A DNA stretch of 64,000 bases, taken from the NCBI GenBank assembly GCA_963995525.1, contig OZ023210.1:20768184-20832183 (forward strand). Reading direction: 5' to 3'. Below are positions 1-13,664 of the stretch, piece by piece. Source of the DNA: Escarpia spicata (Eukaryota > Annelida > Polychaeta > Sabellida > Siboglinidae). The number at the start of each line of letters is the position of its first letter. Within the stretch, counting starts at the first letter, position 1. The translations under genes were made by a program, and so were the position numbers. Under the pieces are notes generated by a model. The model was not told where the DNA came from and ran no database searches. It worked only from the letters and a program-made list of their open reading frames with translations.

Positions 1-2870
1 CTGTGTTGAGCACATCGTGCTGGCCTGTTCACTCAAGTACCCACACCGTCTCTCCTCGTGTCGGAGGGCCACGGCGAGCTGCTTCGACAGGTCGTGGTAG
101 CAGGAAATGAGCATTGCATCTGCATTGCCCTGAATGCAGAGAACGTGAACGCTCAAAATGACCAGGCAAAACATGCACTATCAGAAGACAGGCTATGCGC
201 TAGGGTAACGTCTCACTATAATCGAGCTGGCATGTATGTGTATATGTGTGTGTGTGCACACGCGTGTGTTGGTGCATGTGTGAGTGCGCGCGCATGTGTA
301 TGTGTGTGCGCGTGTGTGTGTATGTATGTATGTGTGTGTGTGTGCGCGCGTGTATGTGTGTGTGTGCCTCCCTCTAATGTTTTCCTCCTAGATAATTTGC
401 ATCTTGGCTGCCAAACATTCAGGGATTAATGTACGACCTCCATAAAAAAACACTGTTTTTTAATCCCCGTTTGTTAAGAAAACCTCCAACTGCACCACCC
501 TTGAGGCTCTCAGAAAACCTCCAACTGCATCCCCCTTGAGGCTCTCAAAAACCTCCAACTGCACCTTCATTGAGGCTCTCAAAAACCTCCAACTGCACCA
601 CCCTTGAGGCTTGCAAAATACTAAAACTTCAAACCATTCTCCTGCACCCACTTTCACACTTAGTACAAAGCTTGCTTTATGTCAATTATGACTTTCAAAC
701 ACTGCTTTGATCTTGTTATTGGGGAAATAAAGGTCCAACACAAAGTCATGGTGTCTGAAAAATAAAAATTGCGTTATCCAAAGACCAAGAGATCTGGGTT
801 TTTTAAAAAGAAAAACCTGTTGCGATTTTCAAAAAACCTGTTCCATTAATGGGACAACGGGTCTCTGGCTAAGGGCCTGATTTAAGGTATCTCCAATAGT
901 TACCCCTTGCAATGACATACTGTCCCCCCAGCAGACACACCACAGTACCCACCTGCAGTGCAAAGACAACATTAAATGATGTCATGGTAACCCGGGCATG
1001 CTTCGATGATGGGTGGGTCTTGGGGACAAGTAGTGGGTGTCCCAAAAACAGGACATCATTGACCTTCACCTCAAATTTGTGTCCACAAAGTCGGGGTTTG
1101 ACTGTGAGCAAAGCCGCCAGCACTTTGTCAGAATACCTGGTGTGGAATGTGGAAAAGAAATGCACATTATATCATTTATATATGTAACTAATTTACACAA
1201 GCAGTATTGCGGAAAAATACCAACAAAATATTATTTAAATATCATGGACAATGTGATTTTGTAGGTAGCTATTAATTTAGCTCACATCCAATTATCAAAG
1301 ATTATTATTATATATTCATGAGCATGATTTAATGCCTAATGATTCTTGTTTGTTGAGTCTCTGAGATCAGGTTTTTGATACTATAGAGCATAATTTAATT
1401 ATATTATTATAAACATATTTGAAGGGACAAAACTATGTATTTATCTTTCTTATTCCACCAAGCTGATATAGAACATATTTCAAGATTATGCCATTATATC
1501 ACTCAGTGCACAAGACATGTCAATTGAGAAAAGCACAACTTATTACACAATGTTCATCGACCTACCCAATTAAAGTCCTGATACTAATACTGGAAACTGG
1601 AGTCCTGCAAATTAGAAAACAATACTATAATACTGCTTGCCAAGAAAGACTACAAACACCAATATAATATGCAGTGCCATGATTGGTAATTTGGTTAAAA
1701 AATGTTTACCTACATATGCACCTTGTCAAGTCATGCAACATGTTACAACATAGCCTGCATGTTAAAAAAGTATATATAATTTGTTAACAAATTGTTTAAT
1801 GAATAACCGTGTAGCAACAACATGAGCCAGATCCTAATTTGAAAATATTTAACAAATCATCGCATCAGCAGAGAATATGGAATATGAACATTGACTGCAA
1901 CCACGCACAAACTGGCATAAATACACTACTTTGTTGTTGTTGCATTTTAGCATTCAGTTGATTCAAATTACATCAGCTATGTTCTCATGTACTGTGACTA
2001 GTGTTGTTTTGATGAACTAATTTTGTCAATGATTGATCGGTTCATATTTTTTATCAACAAATTTATTACAAGATTGTGTGATTTATAATTTTGTATTATT
2101 TTCATTTTAAATTTAATTCCCTATTATTAGTGTTGTTCGGACTTGTTCCGATTAAATTAATCAATTTCACTGAATCATTTGACGATTGATTGATTCATGT
2201 GTTAAGATTTTCATGCTGAATTCAACTCCCTATTGTTCAATGATTTAGCTATCTGAGATCATCATCTGTTACATCAAACATAGCAGAAAGAGAGTAACCA
2301 TCTGGCCCTTCTGCCAGTTACTGGCCAGTGAAAACCTTCATATTATTCTTATTGTTGATCATGCACTAATCAGGGCATTTGTCAACAAATTCATGTGCCA
2401 TGATTGGAGAAAGGATGGACCTATTTAGGATTTTAAATACTCTAGGACAGTGTGCTGTCGACATGTTAAGTACTAGTGAGCATGACATATCCGCAACCGC
2501 AGGGCAACCGCATATGTGTTTCAGTTCAATTAATCAAACATTTTACTTGTTAATTCCACCTTTATATATGGATTATTTAAACAATATGTAGCTTATAAAC
2601 TCTGAGTCAGTTGTTGTCATTCAACTGAAAATTGTGTACATTCACTCTGTGCCCGACTTCAGTTGACCATTGTCAATTGTGTTGCCAATTACTTCATACC
2701 GGGAATCATGGTACCATACCATAGAGTGATCTTTATCAACATGTTGCTTGATGTAATGTTCGATCACTGATCAATTGTCAACAAAAATAAGTATCATATT
2801 AAGTCATACCTTAGTTCAGACAAGTCTTCGGTAACTCGGACACCATATGGGTTGACATTCGTTCCTGGAT
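1..2870 (-). CDS. NPRL3: NPRL3, GATOR1 complex subunit (partial, three exons)
   Basis: Three minus-strand exons are visible: 2810-2870, 953-1136 and 1-129, the last running off the left edge. All junctions are GT-AG and the phases agree (2810-2870 ends AG, the next starts G to complete an Arg codon; the following junction is phase 0). Diagnostic stretches are CGHKFEVKVNDVLFLGHPLL, TSFNVVFALQ, GNADAML and LRHEERRCGYL, which align in order with the N-terminal region of NPRL3 as I know it (FNVVFALRANAD and LQHEERRCQYL in human). The exon at 2810-2870 encodes NPYGVRVTEDLSEL. NPRL3 with NPRL2 and DEPDC5 forms GATOR1, the GTPase-activating complex for RagA/B that restrains mTORC1 at the lysosome. 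I could not find the first coding exon, which should lie upstream (to the right), and the C-terminal two thirds lies outside the window. Identity is confident; the exon list is incomplete. Confidence 0.9.
225..370. repeat. TG-rich microsatellite in NPRL3 intron
   Basis: An imperfect TG/TGCG/TATG simple repeat of about 145 bases within the intron between the NPRL3 exons at 1-129 and 953-1136. The open frame across it is a by-product of the repeat. Confidence 0.9.
475..620. repeat. Short tandem repeat, about 36-bp unit, four copies
   Basis: Four imperfect copies of a unit containing AACCTCCAACTGCA followed by CTTGAGGCTCTC. They lie in the NPRL3 intron. A related but diverged array occurs at 22545-22830, so the unit belongs to a dispersed family. 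Confidence 0.85.
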
Positions 2871-4223
2871 CTGTTGGGAAGACATTAAATAACATGAATT
2901 CATGTGATTCTATGAGTCACAAACGATAAACAGATTAACCGACAATAGCTAAGCTGTATTCCTTATTTCAGCAACTCTTCAAATCATCCTTAACAAATTG
3001 TTAACAAGTGTGAAATGGTGGCAAACTATATAGTTTAACTCATATGTAAATACTGGTAACTAAACAATTCACAATCATATTCATGGACAAATTATTTTCA
3101 CCTTATATTTATGTTATTTTGTGTCTTAATTAATTCGTTCATGCCCATGTTTTCAGTATAAGACAGCTTGCATTTGTGAAAAGTTGCATTTACCATCGGA
3201 TGATTCCTCGGAAAGCATTAAAATACCAACATTTATTTTATAGATTCTCTAAAGTTGAATTTTAATATCACACATGAAGCATTGGATGGCATATTTAAAT
3301 CATGATTGTCGCCCACTATTTGATGAAATTATACAAAAAAACTAACTAAAACATCTCATTTGACAAATCTCATTTTAGAAAAAGTTAATAACCATGCAGA
3401 TTCAACACAAATTTAAAGAAAGTATTCTCTTTCTTCCCAGTTAGTAACAAATCATTTTCAAATATGATGGGACTTGGCTCCTAGGATCTGACATCACAAA
3501 AAGCAAAGACCGAGTATCAATACACAAAGCCCATCGCACACTATTCCCACTGTTCAAAAAGTACGTAAATGGAGTGCTTAGCCGGCTTAGTCCGCCATTC
3601 TGGAGGCACGCCAAGCCAAAACATGCACTGATGCACCTGTTAGCATCCAAAATGGTGGACAAAAACTCTCATTGTAGACTGCAATGATTTCGCTCAGTGA
3701 CGCTTCCTGTCTAAATATAGCCTTTTTATAGGCTCCTTGAATGATAAAAGGGGCGTTACTCTCTGCCCAGTGCTCTGAGATAGGGCCAGGCCTGACCCTA
3801 TGCCTTCATTGCCTTCAAAGAGTTCATTACCTTATTATTCGTTATATGTGCCTTTACGGCAAAACACCTGGTGTTAATGTCACTATTATTCATAACGTTA
3901 AAACGTGACAACGGCAATTACAAAACTGTCAAAACAGCATCTAGGGTGGGCGATAATAAAGAATATTGAGTTTATGTACATTTTCCAAACAACTGGTTCG
4001 AATCCTCGGACTCATATGGGTATCTGAACAACAACCGTTCTCCTGCACTCCCCGAATACACCAGGAAAATGCCAACAGGATCAGATTCCGACATGTTTGA
4101 AATATATCCTACAAAATTCTACATCTTCGCGCACCTCTATCGGATTATTGAGTAAACACTGTTGATCACTGCTGCCTTCTCGTGGACAATGTTACAAATA
4201 ATTTGGTAAAACGCTAAATGTTA
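2871..4223. other. Non-coding stretch upstream of the visible NPRL3 exons
   Basis: AT-rich sequence with no exon I can support. It presumably holds NPRL3 introns and possibly its first exon or promoter, but no N-terminal NPRL3 motif was found. A 73-codon minus-strand open frame at 3441-3662 has no recognisable features. Confidence 0.4.
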
Positions 4224-4372
4224 TAGTGGAACCGCATTAAGGTAACCCCGAGACTGGGTAAAAGAGACCTGAATAGCGAGGTGACCGTAGCGGGACTAAT
4301 TTCCCATCCAAGGGTGAGCTTAATTGCGAGGTGGCTGTATTACAGAGTTGACCATCGAGCGAGGTTCAACTG
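4224..4372. mobile_element. 149-bp MITE with pogo/Tigger-like ends
   Basis: The left end reads TAGTGGAACC and the right end, inverted, reads CAGTTGAACC. A TA dinucleotide lies directly outside each end (4222-4223 and 4373-4374), as expected for a Tc1/mariner/pogo target duplication. The ends resemble the CAGTTGAACCTC-type termini of pogo-group elements. It has no coding capacity, so it would be a non-autonomous element. Confidence 0.6.
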
Positions 4373-4999
4373 TAGATCTTACGGTTGGATCGAGTATTCA
4401 GTGTGTGTATCGAGATAATTTGTTTCAATAATTAATTGTCCTGTGTGAGAATTAATACTTTCTCATCCAACCTACGCTATTCCAAAACTAATGCTGCATT
4501 GGACCATATGGTTCTGTTGCCTTCTTTAAGTTCGAAAGATATATATTTCTGTCAATATAGACTCGAGATCCATATTCAGCTAGCAACCACTAGGCCTACC
4601 CCCATGCATATGCAGCACGAACTCCGATGTCCATCCAGCATTCCCTGGACGGTTGTAGGCCTATCATACCGTTGATGTAGCAGCAACGGAAACACGAATA
4701 GAAGTGCTTTTCACGAAAAAGGGCCCCACTAATCTGTAGGTGTTTTGGAATGAAGGCGTGCGAGAGAGGAGCCATTTACATACAACATCCATCTGTAATT
4801 GATGTCTGACCTTCGTCATTTCAGAGGCTTAACTGAAAATTACCCTATTGTTGGAACATTATTATGAAGACACATAAACTGTTTCTTCGTCGATAAGACC
4901 TTGCCAGTTCTTACCATCTTCTTATCCGTCACCCAACACCAGCACATATATAAGACGTTTGCATGTTCATTTCCCATGTATTGCCAGTTTGCAACACCG

Positions 5000-5105
5000 T
5001 CATATGTACCCCACATTTCTGGAGACATTGGCCAGCTAAATAAACGATTGAACAATTGCAATAATAATAAGCCATATTGCAGCAAAGGAATCAACCGATA
5101 TTTGT
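5000..5105 (+). repeat. Direct repeat, copy 1
   Basis: About 100 bases that recur at 6700-6790 in the same orientation. The shared core is AAATAAACGATTGAACAATT followed by GCA, then an AGCAAAGGAATC block. This is an unidentified repeat family or a local duplication. Confidence 0.75.
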
Positions 5106-6699
5106 GAAAGAGGGTGATCTAATTTTGCAAATGTAATTTTTTAATGGTGTACCCAAAAAAATATGACGATACTATACCTATACTTATGTTCCAAAAAAAA
5201 GACCAGTTGACTGATGCTAAATCCCCCCTGTACATGCCCTCTGAATGTCGTAACCATTGAAATTGGGTCGAAAATGGTGTTATTGTTGTTCAATATAATA
5301 ATTATGGTCTTTTGCAAGCGTTTTGCGTCAACCGAAGAATGAAGACATAATTTTCTACTTCAAAAGATTTATAAGGCACTTGAAGTATAACAGCATAACG
5401 GCGGTTGTCAATGAAGATTAAGACGCAAGGAGTTAAAAACTAATCATAACATGTATGGCGTACCGATGAATCATACACAGTGTATATTCAGGCTGAGTGA
5501 CCATGACTGTTGACACATCTTGCACAAGTTGACCGTCCAAAAAGACACTTGGTGCTGTAAACTACACAGAGAAGGCCAAGTTTTGGCAAATATGTCATGC
5601 AGAACATATGTTATATATGCTGCGACCAAAGCGGGTTGGCAAAGCCCAGCGCTCAAGGGATGTAATAGTGAAGTTGCTAGCGGAACTGATTGAGGAACAC
5701 TGGCTATTTTACAATCTTCACAGTGTACACCATCCTCACTAGAAACATTAAGAAATACATATGGAAGTTATATGGGGACTTTCTGACTCTGATCAACACT
5801 CATAAACAGAAACAAATCTACAGTTTCCTCCAGAGCGTGGAAGCCTTCAATAAAATGGCAGAATAAGTGATATATATGTTCTGCCGTGATCCGGACAAGA
5901 GCATCGAAGCACTGGCATTAAACGAGATTGTCAAGGAGAACATTAACTCTGAGTCTGATGAACAGGATGTGGTGACTTAAATTCAGATGATGGGTCCAGG
6001 AAGCAAGGTACTAGGTCATTTTCTTCTCAGGACATCACTGTGAATGGACAATATCCAAATAATAAGGATCCGCCATCCATGAACATAGCTTGAGGGTCAG
6101 AAACAACTTAGCTGCTCTCAAGGTGGCAGTCCTCGAAATCCTTGAGGCAGCAAATAGTGTTGAGCCCAAGCTGACTTTGTCATAACACATAAGACAACTC
6201 GAGATCACAACTTCAACATGGATGAGATTGTAGCAGAAAGTCTAGACTCGAAGCACATGGACTGGAATAGAGAATCTGCTAGGTGGAGACAAGATATACT
6301 CAAACTTTCTGATCAATGCAATAACAACGGCAACAAGCGTCACTGAGCAAACCGTTGACCGTATACCGACCTAAGTCTGTCAGTTTCAAAGATGAGCGGT
6401 TAAGTCGATGACGCTAACCTGAGCAGTTAGCCTCTACCATATGGATGGTTTGACATCTTTCAGGCAGAAGTACGAACATGTGAATGCGAATCGGTTAGCC
6501 TGCATCGTCAAATGTTTCCTGGTCGTGGGCTTCTTGAAGTCCTGTACTGTGCAGGGGCTCTCACTGGGCTATATACTGTACATCTATTCGAATCATTCCT
6601 GTTTCTGACCACATCGGCTGACACAACGGTACACACAGAACATGTCAGCATCGCATCAGCTTTATACAGGGCCTACCTCATACATCTACATGTACCTCA

Positions 6700-6790
6700 C
6701 ATTCCTGGATACGTTGGCCACCTAAATAAACGATTGAACAATTGCAGTAATGATAAGCCAGATTGCAGCAAAGGAATCGGTTATCACCAC
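6700..6790 (+). repeat. Direct repeat, copy 2
   Basis: The second copy of the repeat at 5000-5105, about 1.7 kb away in the same orientation, with scattered substitutions. The intervening 1.6 kb holds no recognisable gene; several short coding-like runs around 5880-6250 are closed by stops. Confidence 0.75.
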
Positions 6791-7315
6791 GTTAAAGTTA
6801 ATTTTCCAGCCGAGAATGCTTTATTAGATTAGCTTATAAACATAGGGCCCATTATTCCCCAAACACTTCTCTTAAATATAGTGTCTTTAAGGTCCCGTAA
6901 TCGGCTAGCTTGTTTATGATTGTTACCAGAAGCAATCAAATAATTAAGAAATTGGCCCGAACGTCCAATCAAGCAGATCAGTCGGGAGCCACCCCAACAT
7001 TCTGTGTTTGAATAGCTAGAACGGTTGCCAAAAAACTGTACGCTTTCAGCGTACAAGATGTACACAATGCCTGGATAGAGTCTATAGATTATATATAATT
7101 ATTAACCGAGGCTACGTTTCTTAAACCAGCAAACACCAACTCGAAATTGCGTCGTTGGTTTGCTCTGCTAATGTTCCGAGTGTAAACTACGTTAGGCGCG
7201 GCTCAGCAATTCTTTGAAGTCGCCACCCGTAAGCTTGTTAATATCCGTGATTGCGTGTATACGCGTGATTTGAACGCGTGCGCCTGTCTTGGATTCTAAA
7301 ATGTTTGTGACCACT

Positions 7316-7625
7316 ACGAGGAGCGCGGCGGTGCAGTGAATAGAACATCGCACTCTCACTCGAGATCACCCCGGATCGAATCCTGTGCTACCGCTCTGAA
7401 CCTTGGGCAAGTCCGTTCACTCTACGTTGCTCCAGTTCACTCAACTGTACGAATGAGTACCTGGGTATAGACAGTGGTGGGTATTTGTTTACGAATAGTC
7501 TCCGCGCATTAATCGCAGCATGGCTGAATGCTTCCCAGAGAAGTAGAGATGGTGTTCGATTGAACACATCTGCCAGAGAGTAACGTGTGCAGCGTTTTGA
7601 TTGGATACTGCGCTATATAATAACT
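7316..7625 (+). mobile_element. tRNA-derived SINE, near full length
   Basis: It starts with a tRNA-like head (GGTGCAGTGAATAGAAC as A box; GGATCGAATCC as B box). The body contains ACCTTGGGCAAGT, CCAGTTCACTCAACTGTACG and TCGATTGAACA blocks. The same roughly 300-bp element is present inverted at 62635-62938 and as a headless fragment at 11230-11445, which establishes it as a dispersed SINE. Divergence suggests an old copy. Confidence 0.8.
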
Positions 7626-8486
7626 AACATTTTTACGCTGCAGCATTGCCTACCATCTTAATTGTAGTCAAGAATTGTTGTTGTCGTGTCAATAGACTTC
7701 CACATGTGCACCGTAGTAGCACCCATGGTATCTGACCAATATTTAATCCAGTCAAAGTTCGCCACAACATCATTGATGAATCACACTAACGATGGCATCC
7801 GTTACTGTGAGCCATTGCTCTGGTAGCTGTTGTTTACAGCTGTGCGATACACCGCCTGTCTCCAAGAACGCAGTACTATCTAGATGCTACTCGTATGGCA
7901 GCGGTTCTTAACCTTTTTGGCTGCGACTCAAATTCCGATCGCGGGACTTGCTTGGCGACCCATGCCTTTAAACAATTAACTTGATAACATAAATAATTAT
8001 AAAATAAATATACATACATAACATTTATTAAAGTTATTTGCTGAACATATAATTAGTGGAGGCGCTTAAAGGTGCTCAATCACTTCGTTTGCCCATCGCC
8101 AATCCGGTTCTTTTATGTCCAGATGTGTAATGTGTGAATAGTTTAACTAGTGCGCACAGTCGGTTTAATTTAAAAAAATGCGTACTTGTTTTTTAATCGT
8201 AAAAAAAGATTTGTCGTTACAGCGGGTATCGCTGGCGAAAGCCAATTGCGCTGTCTGCCTACTGCGCCACTTCGGTCACGTGCTTTACGCAAGATCGGCA
8301 TCCCAGGCATTCGAAAACAATAACAACACACACGTGCTTTAGCGTATCAAGATGAAGATTATAATTCCAAAGTAGTTGTACGAAGGTACGTATTACACTA
8401 TCGCAGTTAGCAACAAGAACGCGTAGCCGTGTATTAATTCAACGAGAATTGCAACTTGCGAATGTCTACACTCGACTCGAGCCTGA

Positions 8487-8553
8487 CAAGTCTAAGACTA
8501 AGTCTAAGACTAGTAAGAGTAGTAAGACTAACTCTAAGACTAAGACTAAGACA
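8487..8553. repeat. Simple repeat of AAGACTAAGTCT type
   Basis: Imperfect 6- to 12-base tandem units of CTAAGA/CTAAGT/GTAAGA near the left end of the hAT-bounded segment. Confidence 0.85.
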
Positions 8554-9241
8554 GTCACCATATCAGCCAGAGATTCAGTCAGAGAGTGACAACGAGCATA
8601 ATATTTGATATGTATTGTATTTAGTTACGCAGGATGTTGTTAATAAGCTGTTATTCCGACAATACATATTGAGACAATGAGAGTAGATGACGTGAGGGTG
8701 CGAAATGACAAGTACCATTGCTTTGGCAGCAGGCCCCTGTTGATCGTCCAAGTAACTTAGTCAGGGAGCATCCGTAATTTTGTGCAACAGAACATCAAAC
8801 ACGGAAGTATTATGTTGGTGATCGTAATTATCAAAACATTTTTTGTGACTCATATTTTTGATACTATTACTGCAGAATATTGTTGATTTGCATTGTATTT
8901 TATGCAAAATAATTTAGATTTTTATGACAAGCATGTTGGTGATGATTTTATTCAATATAAAAATGTAAACGTGGAAATACATAAAATATAAATACACCTA
9001 GAGTACACCATATATAAGGATTACACAAGAAAATGCACGCACTTGTCTCCATTGTGGTCCTTGATGCCTGGCTATAGTGTATGTAATGCATTAATTGGTA
9101 TCCTGTGATACCTTTCAACTGACATATGCCGGCTATTCTTATGTATTTACCAATATATGTATATACTCTCACCACAGTAATATATGAATACATAATAATA
9201 TATGTAACTTGAATTGTGATATTGCTAGAGACCACACTGCA

Positions 9242-9345
9242 ACCCATGAATGAGAATGAGAGGAGGCAGAAGAGGGGCTAGAGGCGGTCACCCGGGCCAG
9301 GCAGACACAGGGAGGATACATAGTCTGCGGCAGGCCCACATTTGA
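9242..9345 (+). other. Arg/Gly-rich coding-like segment
   Basis: GC-richer than its surroundings. One plus-strand frame reads MRMRGGRRGARGGHPGQ before a stop, and the segment is followed by a GTAATT donor-like sequence at about 9356. RG-rich leaders occur in some DNA transposase genes, but this is too short to assign. It may be a relic exon inside the hAT-bounded segment. Confidence 0.2.
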
Positions 9346-10460
9346 TCAATCCAGGTAATTTCAAATTTATAACAATCAACCACGTATAAGTTATCAAAAA
9401 ATTTTAATGTGCACATTTTAATATACCACATTTGTTTTCATTCACATTTTAATAATAACATCTTGGGCATGGAAAACTAGATTGACTTCTGCACTTGTAT
9501 ATTATACCCACAAGTGTATCAACACAGACATATTAATACACCTTTAAACAGTATTTAGCATATGGCGATGACTCTGAAATAAGTTTATAAAATAAATTAG
9601 TCATTCTTGAAGAAGGTAGACATACGTATTATGAACCTTTGAATACTTGACGAGGAAAATATATTGTTAGCATCACAATAACACCTCATTCTGTCATTTC
9701 TAACATTCACCTTGACCATTCAACCTCAGGCTTAAAATGTAAAACATGAATATGTATAGTAGTTACATGGCAGATACTGACATGAAGTTGTATACTGAAA
9801 ACAAAACTAAAAATATAAATGCGCTTTACTGATGAGCAGAATTCAAATCAATCTATAATATTGACTAAGATCAGGCGTCACTGTAATGAAATTGAAAAAA
9901 TTTTAATTCATGTAATGACAATGAACACCTAGTAAAGAAAAATAGTTAAAATTGTTCACCGTTTTGAGAAATTGCATATTCCACTAATGTCTGCATGCTG
10001 TATCAAGCCACCCTTCCCCAGAACAACCCTGGTAAACACTGACTGTTCCTAAGATATCAACATGTATAGATGCAGCTGTAGTAGAACATTTCTTGCTGCC
10101 TTTTTTCTTGTGAAATGATGCAGGTCATACATGAAACATTATTATATACTGATTATGACAATGAACACATCATAATTATTTACTCCCAACACTACTATGA
10201 TGCCTGTTTTTGTTTACTGAATATATGCTCTTTTTTTACAGGAAATTGAACTAGTGTGCTTAGTACCACTAGCTCTCCAAGTTAATATGGCATACTGGGC
10301 AGTTGTATTTGTCCAGGATCTCGGACAAGATTCTACAGTCATGCAACATGCTGCATATTAACAGTTTATCATATGAATGTCCACTGAGTGATCCCAATTG
10401 TGTCGTGTTGAATCCGTGACAGATTCCCCAGTGCCGATGGGGTGTACACTGGCTTCCAGG

Positions 10461-10603
10461 TCAGTCAGTTAGCTTGACTGCCTGGTAACCAATGTAGAAT
10501 GCAGGTTGCTCGACATAAGAATGTGATGATGCCTGACTAGCTCTGTAGTTGGTGATGGAACGGTGGGTGCCAGGGTCTGCAGAAGTGACAACAACTTTCG
10601 ATG
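10461..10603 (-). other. Possible relic exon, 46 codons, stop-terminated
   Basis: The minus-strand frame following a CTGTCTGACAG acceptor reads without stops through SKVVVTSADPGTHRS and SSHSYVEQPAFYIGYQ to a TGA. The composition is coding-like against an AT-rich background. I do not recognise the protein. It shares strand with the coding-like segments at 12467-12597 and 13665-13856 and may be part of the same decayed gene carried by the hAT-bounded segment. Confidence 0.25.
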
Positions 10604-11229
10604 CTGTCAGACAGGTTCAGTGTCGAGCATTCTTCGGTGAACTGCATTGGTTTAGATATCGATGACATCACTGTATGTTTTCGCTGTCTTTGATGGTACT
10701 GCATACCAGCTTCCTGACATTTTGCTGTACGTCTGCATCTACCTATACCGGAGACAAAATGACAATTAGGATGGCTCTGACATGCATGATATTTTTATAT
10801 GTGACGACACATTTATCAAAAGTCAATAATACAAGGTATTTGTATTCAATTCAACTATAACTTTTAGCAGTGTCCATGAAAAAATACATTAATTATCCAG
10901 AATTGTTACAACTGGTAGGGTTTAATTGCCTTTGTGTTGCTGATAGTCAGTGGCAGCCAGCTGAGTTCTTGCAACTTACACCAGGCACAAGTTTGTGAGG
11001 AAGTAATGGTATTGAAAGCCTTTTCACATTTTTCAACAACAATCTGTTGATACACTGACAGCAGCATTTTACTTGTTTAAATTATCTATGTATCACGAGG
11101 ACTGTTATATATTTTTCATGCCATGTATAATTTTTTCAAAATTATTCTTTTTTATCACTGTTTTATATTTTCACAATTTACATTAATTTTCATTTTGCAT
11201 GATAATTAAACAACACTTGGGTAAGTTTA

Positions 11230-11445
11230 GTTCTGATATGGTGTAGTATCCAGTCTTTGGGATTACTCAAAGCGCTTTAAACTTTACTCCCTGGCAGACC
11301 TGTTAAATTGAAAACACCATCTTGACTTATGTGGGAAGAATTCAGCCACTTAAATTAATATGTAAAGATTATTCATACAAAAATATCCACCGTCTGTAGC
11401 CGGTACTCTTCATACAGCTGAGTAAACTGGAGCAATGTAGCATGT
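11230..11445 (-). mobile_element. SINE fragment (body and tail only)
   Basis: Inverted relative to the copy at 7316-7625 and colinear with the one at 62635-62830. Shared blocks include GTAGTATCCAGTC, CAAAGCGCTTTA, ACTCCCTGGCAGA and AAATATCCACC. The tRNA-like head is missing. Confidence 0.75.
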
Positions 11446-12466
11446 AGCGATTGTACATGTAATTCTCAGTCACATGGCGATGACCCTGTCTAGTCTAGTC
11501 ACTATTTTTTGCGAGTTGTAAACATACCAAGCATTGCACATACTACAACAGTTTTGAATTTTATATCCTATTGATGTTTAAAAAAAAAATATCATAATAT
11601 AGTTATTTTTATTTGATATGTACATATTAAATTTGTTCAACTAAACATCGTCCTAAGTAATTTGTTCTCATTGGTTTACATTTTATGGGCATTAAATGTA
11701 AAAATTTGTTGTTAAATACACATAATTGTTTAGTCACTAATTTTGTGAGTTGTAAACATATAACTAGCATTTTATATCACATGTGTAGTGTTGTTTTTTT
11801 GTAACAAAGAATTGTGATAAAAGTAACTGTTTGTTTTGTTATATGTACCTGACATTTTTTCAACCTCTTCCTAATTTTTGTTTCTATTGTTGCTTTGCAT
11901 TTTATGTGTATGTGATATTAAAAATTATTACATTATACACATCAAGTGCAATGATTGTACCTGTAGTTGTATTGTGCTTTTCATAATTTTGTAGTCATGA
12001 TCTCATCAAATAGTTTCAATAAAGTGTTTTTTATTTACATTGTCTTTACTTTAATTCACATGCATTTCTAACAATATGCAATTTAACGAGGACACCCATT
12101 ACTGCAAAATCCTAATGCAGACAACCAAAACTATCACATACAGTGGTGGAGTCTGGTCTGGGGGGCACAAAAACCTCCACTGGCGACTGAACCAAATGGT
12201 GTAGTCTAAATTTTGTCGCTATCAAGCCTGCTGTCTCGGCTGGAGTGGTGATATCGGAAGACGGGGGGGTGCTGTTGAAACATTTTCAAAGATGGTGTAC
12301 CAAATAATAAGATTGGTCAGAATAAAACATAATTGTCAAAACAACCAAACACATGTTTGTATATCTTCCAAATGTTATGCTATGATTTATGTATATATAT
12401 ATATATACAGCTGTATATATCACGTTTGCATACCAGCAGCAATTAATACTTACGTTTACTTACTGT

Positions 12467-12597
12467 CCTGAGCTGCATCCAGCCTCAGCAAGTGACTGGA
12501 CACCGACAGTGAGCTGCCTTTGCTATGACCGCTGATGCTCAATAGAGCCACCACAGATCTTGTCATATAGGTAGTTCGCACCTTTGTGTTGAAGCTG
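12467..12597 (-). other. Coding-like segment, paralogous to 13665-13856
   Basis: The minus strand shows an acceptor-like TTGTTTGACAG, about 130 bases of open frame ending around SSHLLRLDAAQD, then a strong GTAAGT donor. It shares ALLSISG(H/R)SK-SSLS spacing with the downstream copy at 13665-13856, so the two are duplicated exons or two copies of an element. The product is unknown. Confidence 0.35.
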
Positions 12598-13664
12598 TCA
12601 AACAAAGTCATGAATTGGAATATGGAATGAGTCAGATTATTTGTGAAGGTGAACATGGTTTGACAGCACTACTACACGTAAATATATATAATATTATATA
12701 TGTATGTATATGTAAATATATGTGTGTGTACATGTGGTGTGTAACTTATAAACGTTTTAATTTCATTAATAGGTAAAAATATTTTGCACGATAATTTGCC
12801 CAATGGTCATTTGCCCAGCACTCATGTGTGAAAAGGTCATTTGCCCAGTTGTAAAAAAATACAATAAATGATATGAGAGTGGCAAAGTTATTATTGTATT
12901 TATTGTAAAATTGTAGTATATAACAAACAAAATAGACAATTTACAAGTGTCAGAGCCAACAATGTGAAACAATTTGGATTGTGCACCATCCAATTGCCAG
13001 TATAATTAACTATCTGTAAGTGCAGGTAGAGCATAGGTGGGTTGGAAAGAAGGTCACAGGAAATAAAGTCACAAAGTAATTTTATTATAAAAAAAAAAAA
13101 GTTTTGCAATTTTTCAATGATAGTACTAGCGACATTACATCATATGTCTTATTAAGAGTCTCCCCAACCTTACGTATTATTAAAATAATTCCACACATTG
13201 TATGTTTAAACAGGTTAAATTAAGTTATTTTGACTTCTGAACACACACACACTAAAATATACATTCAAAGATACAAATCAGAAACTGAACATAAGCATCT
13301 TGTGCTGTGCAAGCCAGCAGGTGATTATAGAGATAAAATGTCATGTGACATAACATTAACATTAAAGCAGTTGCAGCCTTTAGCAGATCTGTGCGCCAGC
13401 ATAAGCATAATTATTATGAAATGACAATCACTGAGGCTTGGCTATATTGTGTCACGTATACTTACTTGCATTGTATATACACATTTATGTTTGCAATACA
13501 AACATTCCAAATTAAATAAAAAGAAACAGTTTAAAAAATGATCTGCAAATGAAATCTGCTATGTAGTTGACAGTTTGACAACCACCCTATCATACAAACA
13601 TTGAATAATTGTACACAAATTAGACTGGTCAAACCAGAACATAACAGTACATTAATACCATTAC

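Noticed and set aside
3441..3662. Candidate first exon of NPRL3
   Set aside because: Its translation lacks the expected N-terminal NPRL3 motif and has no matching splice phase.
3990..4020. Isolated B-box-like GGTTCGAATCC suggesting a tRNA gene
   Set aside because: No A box or cloverleaf around it; at best a SINE scrap.
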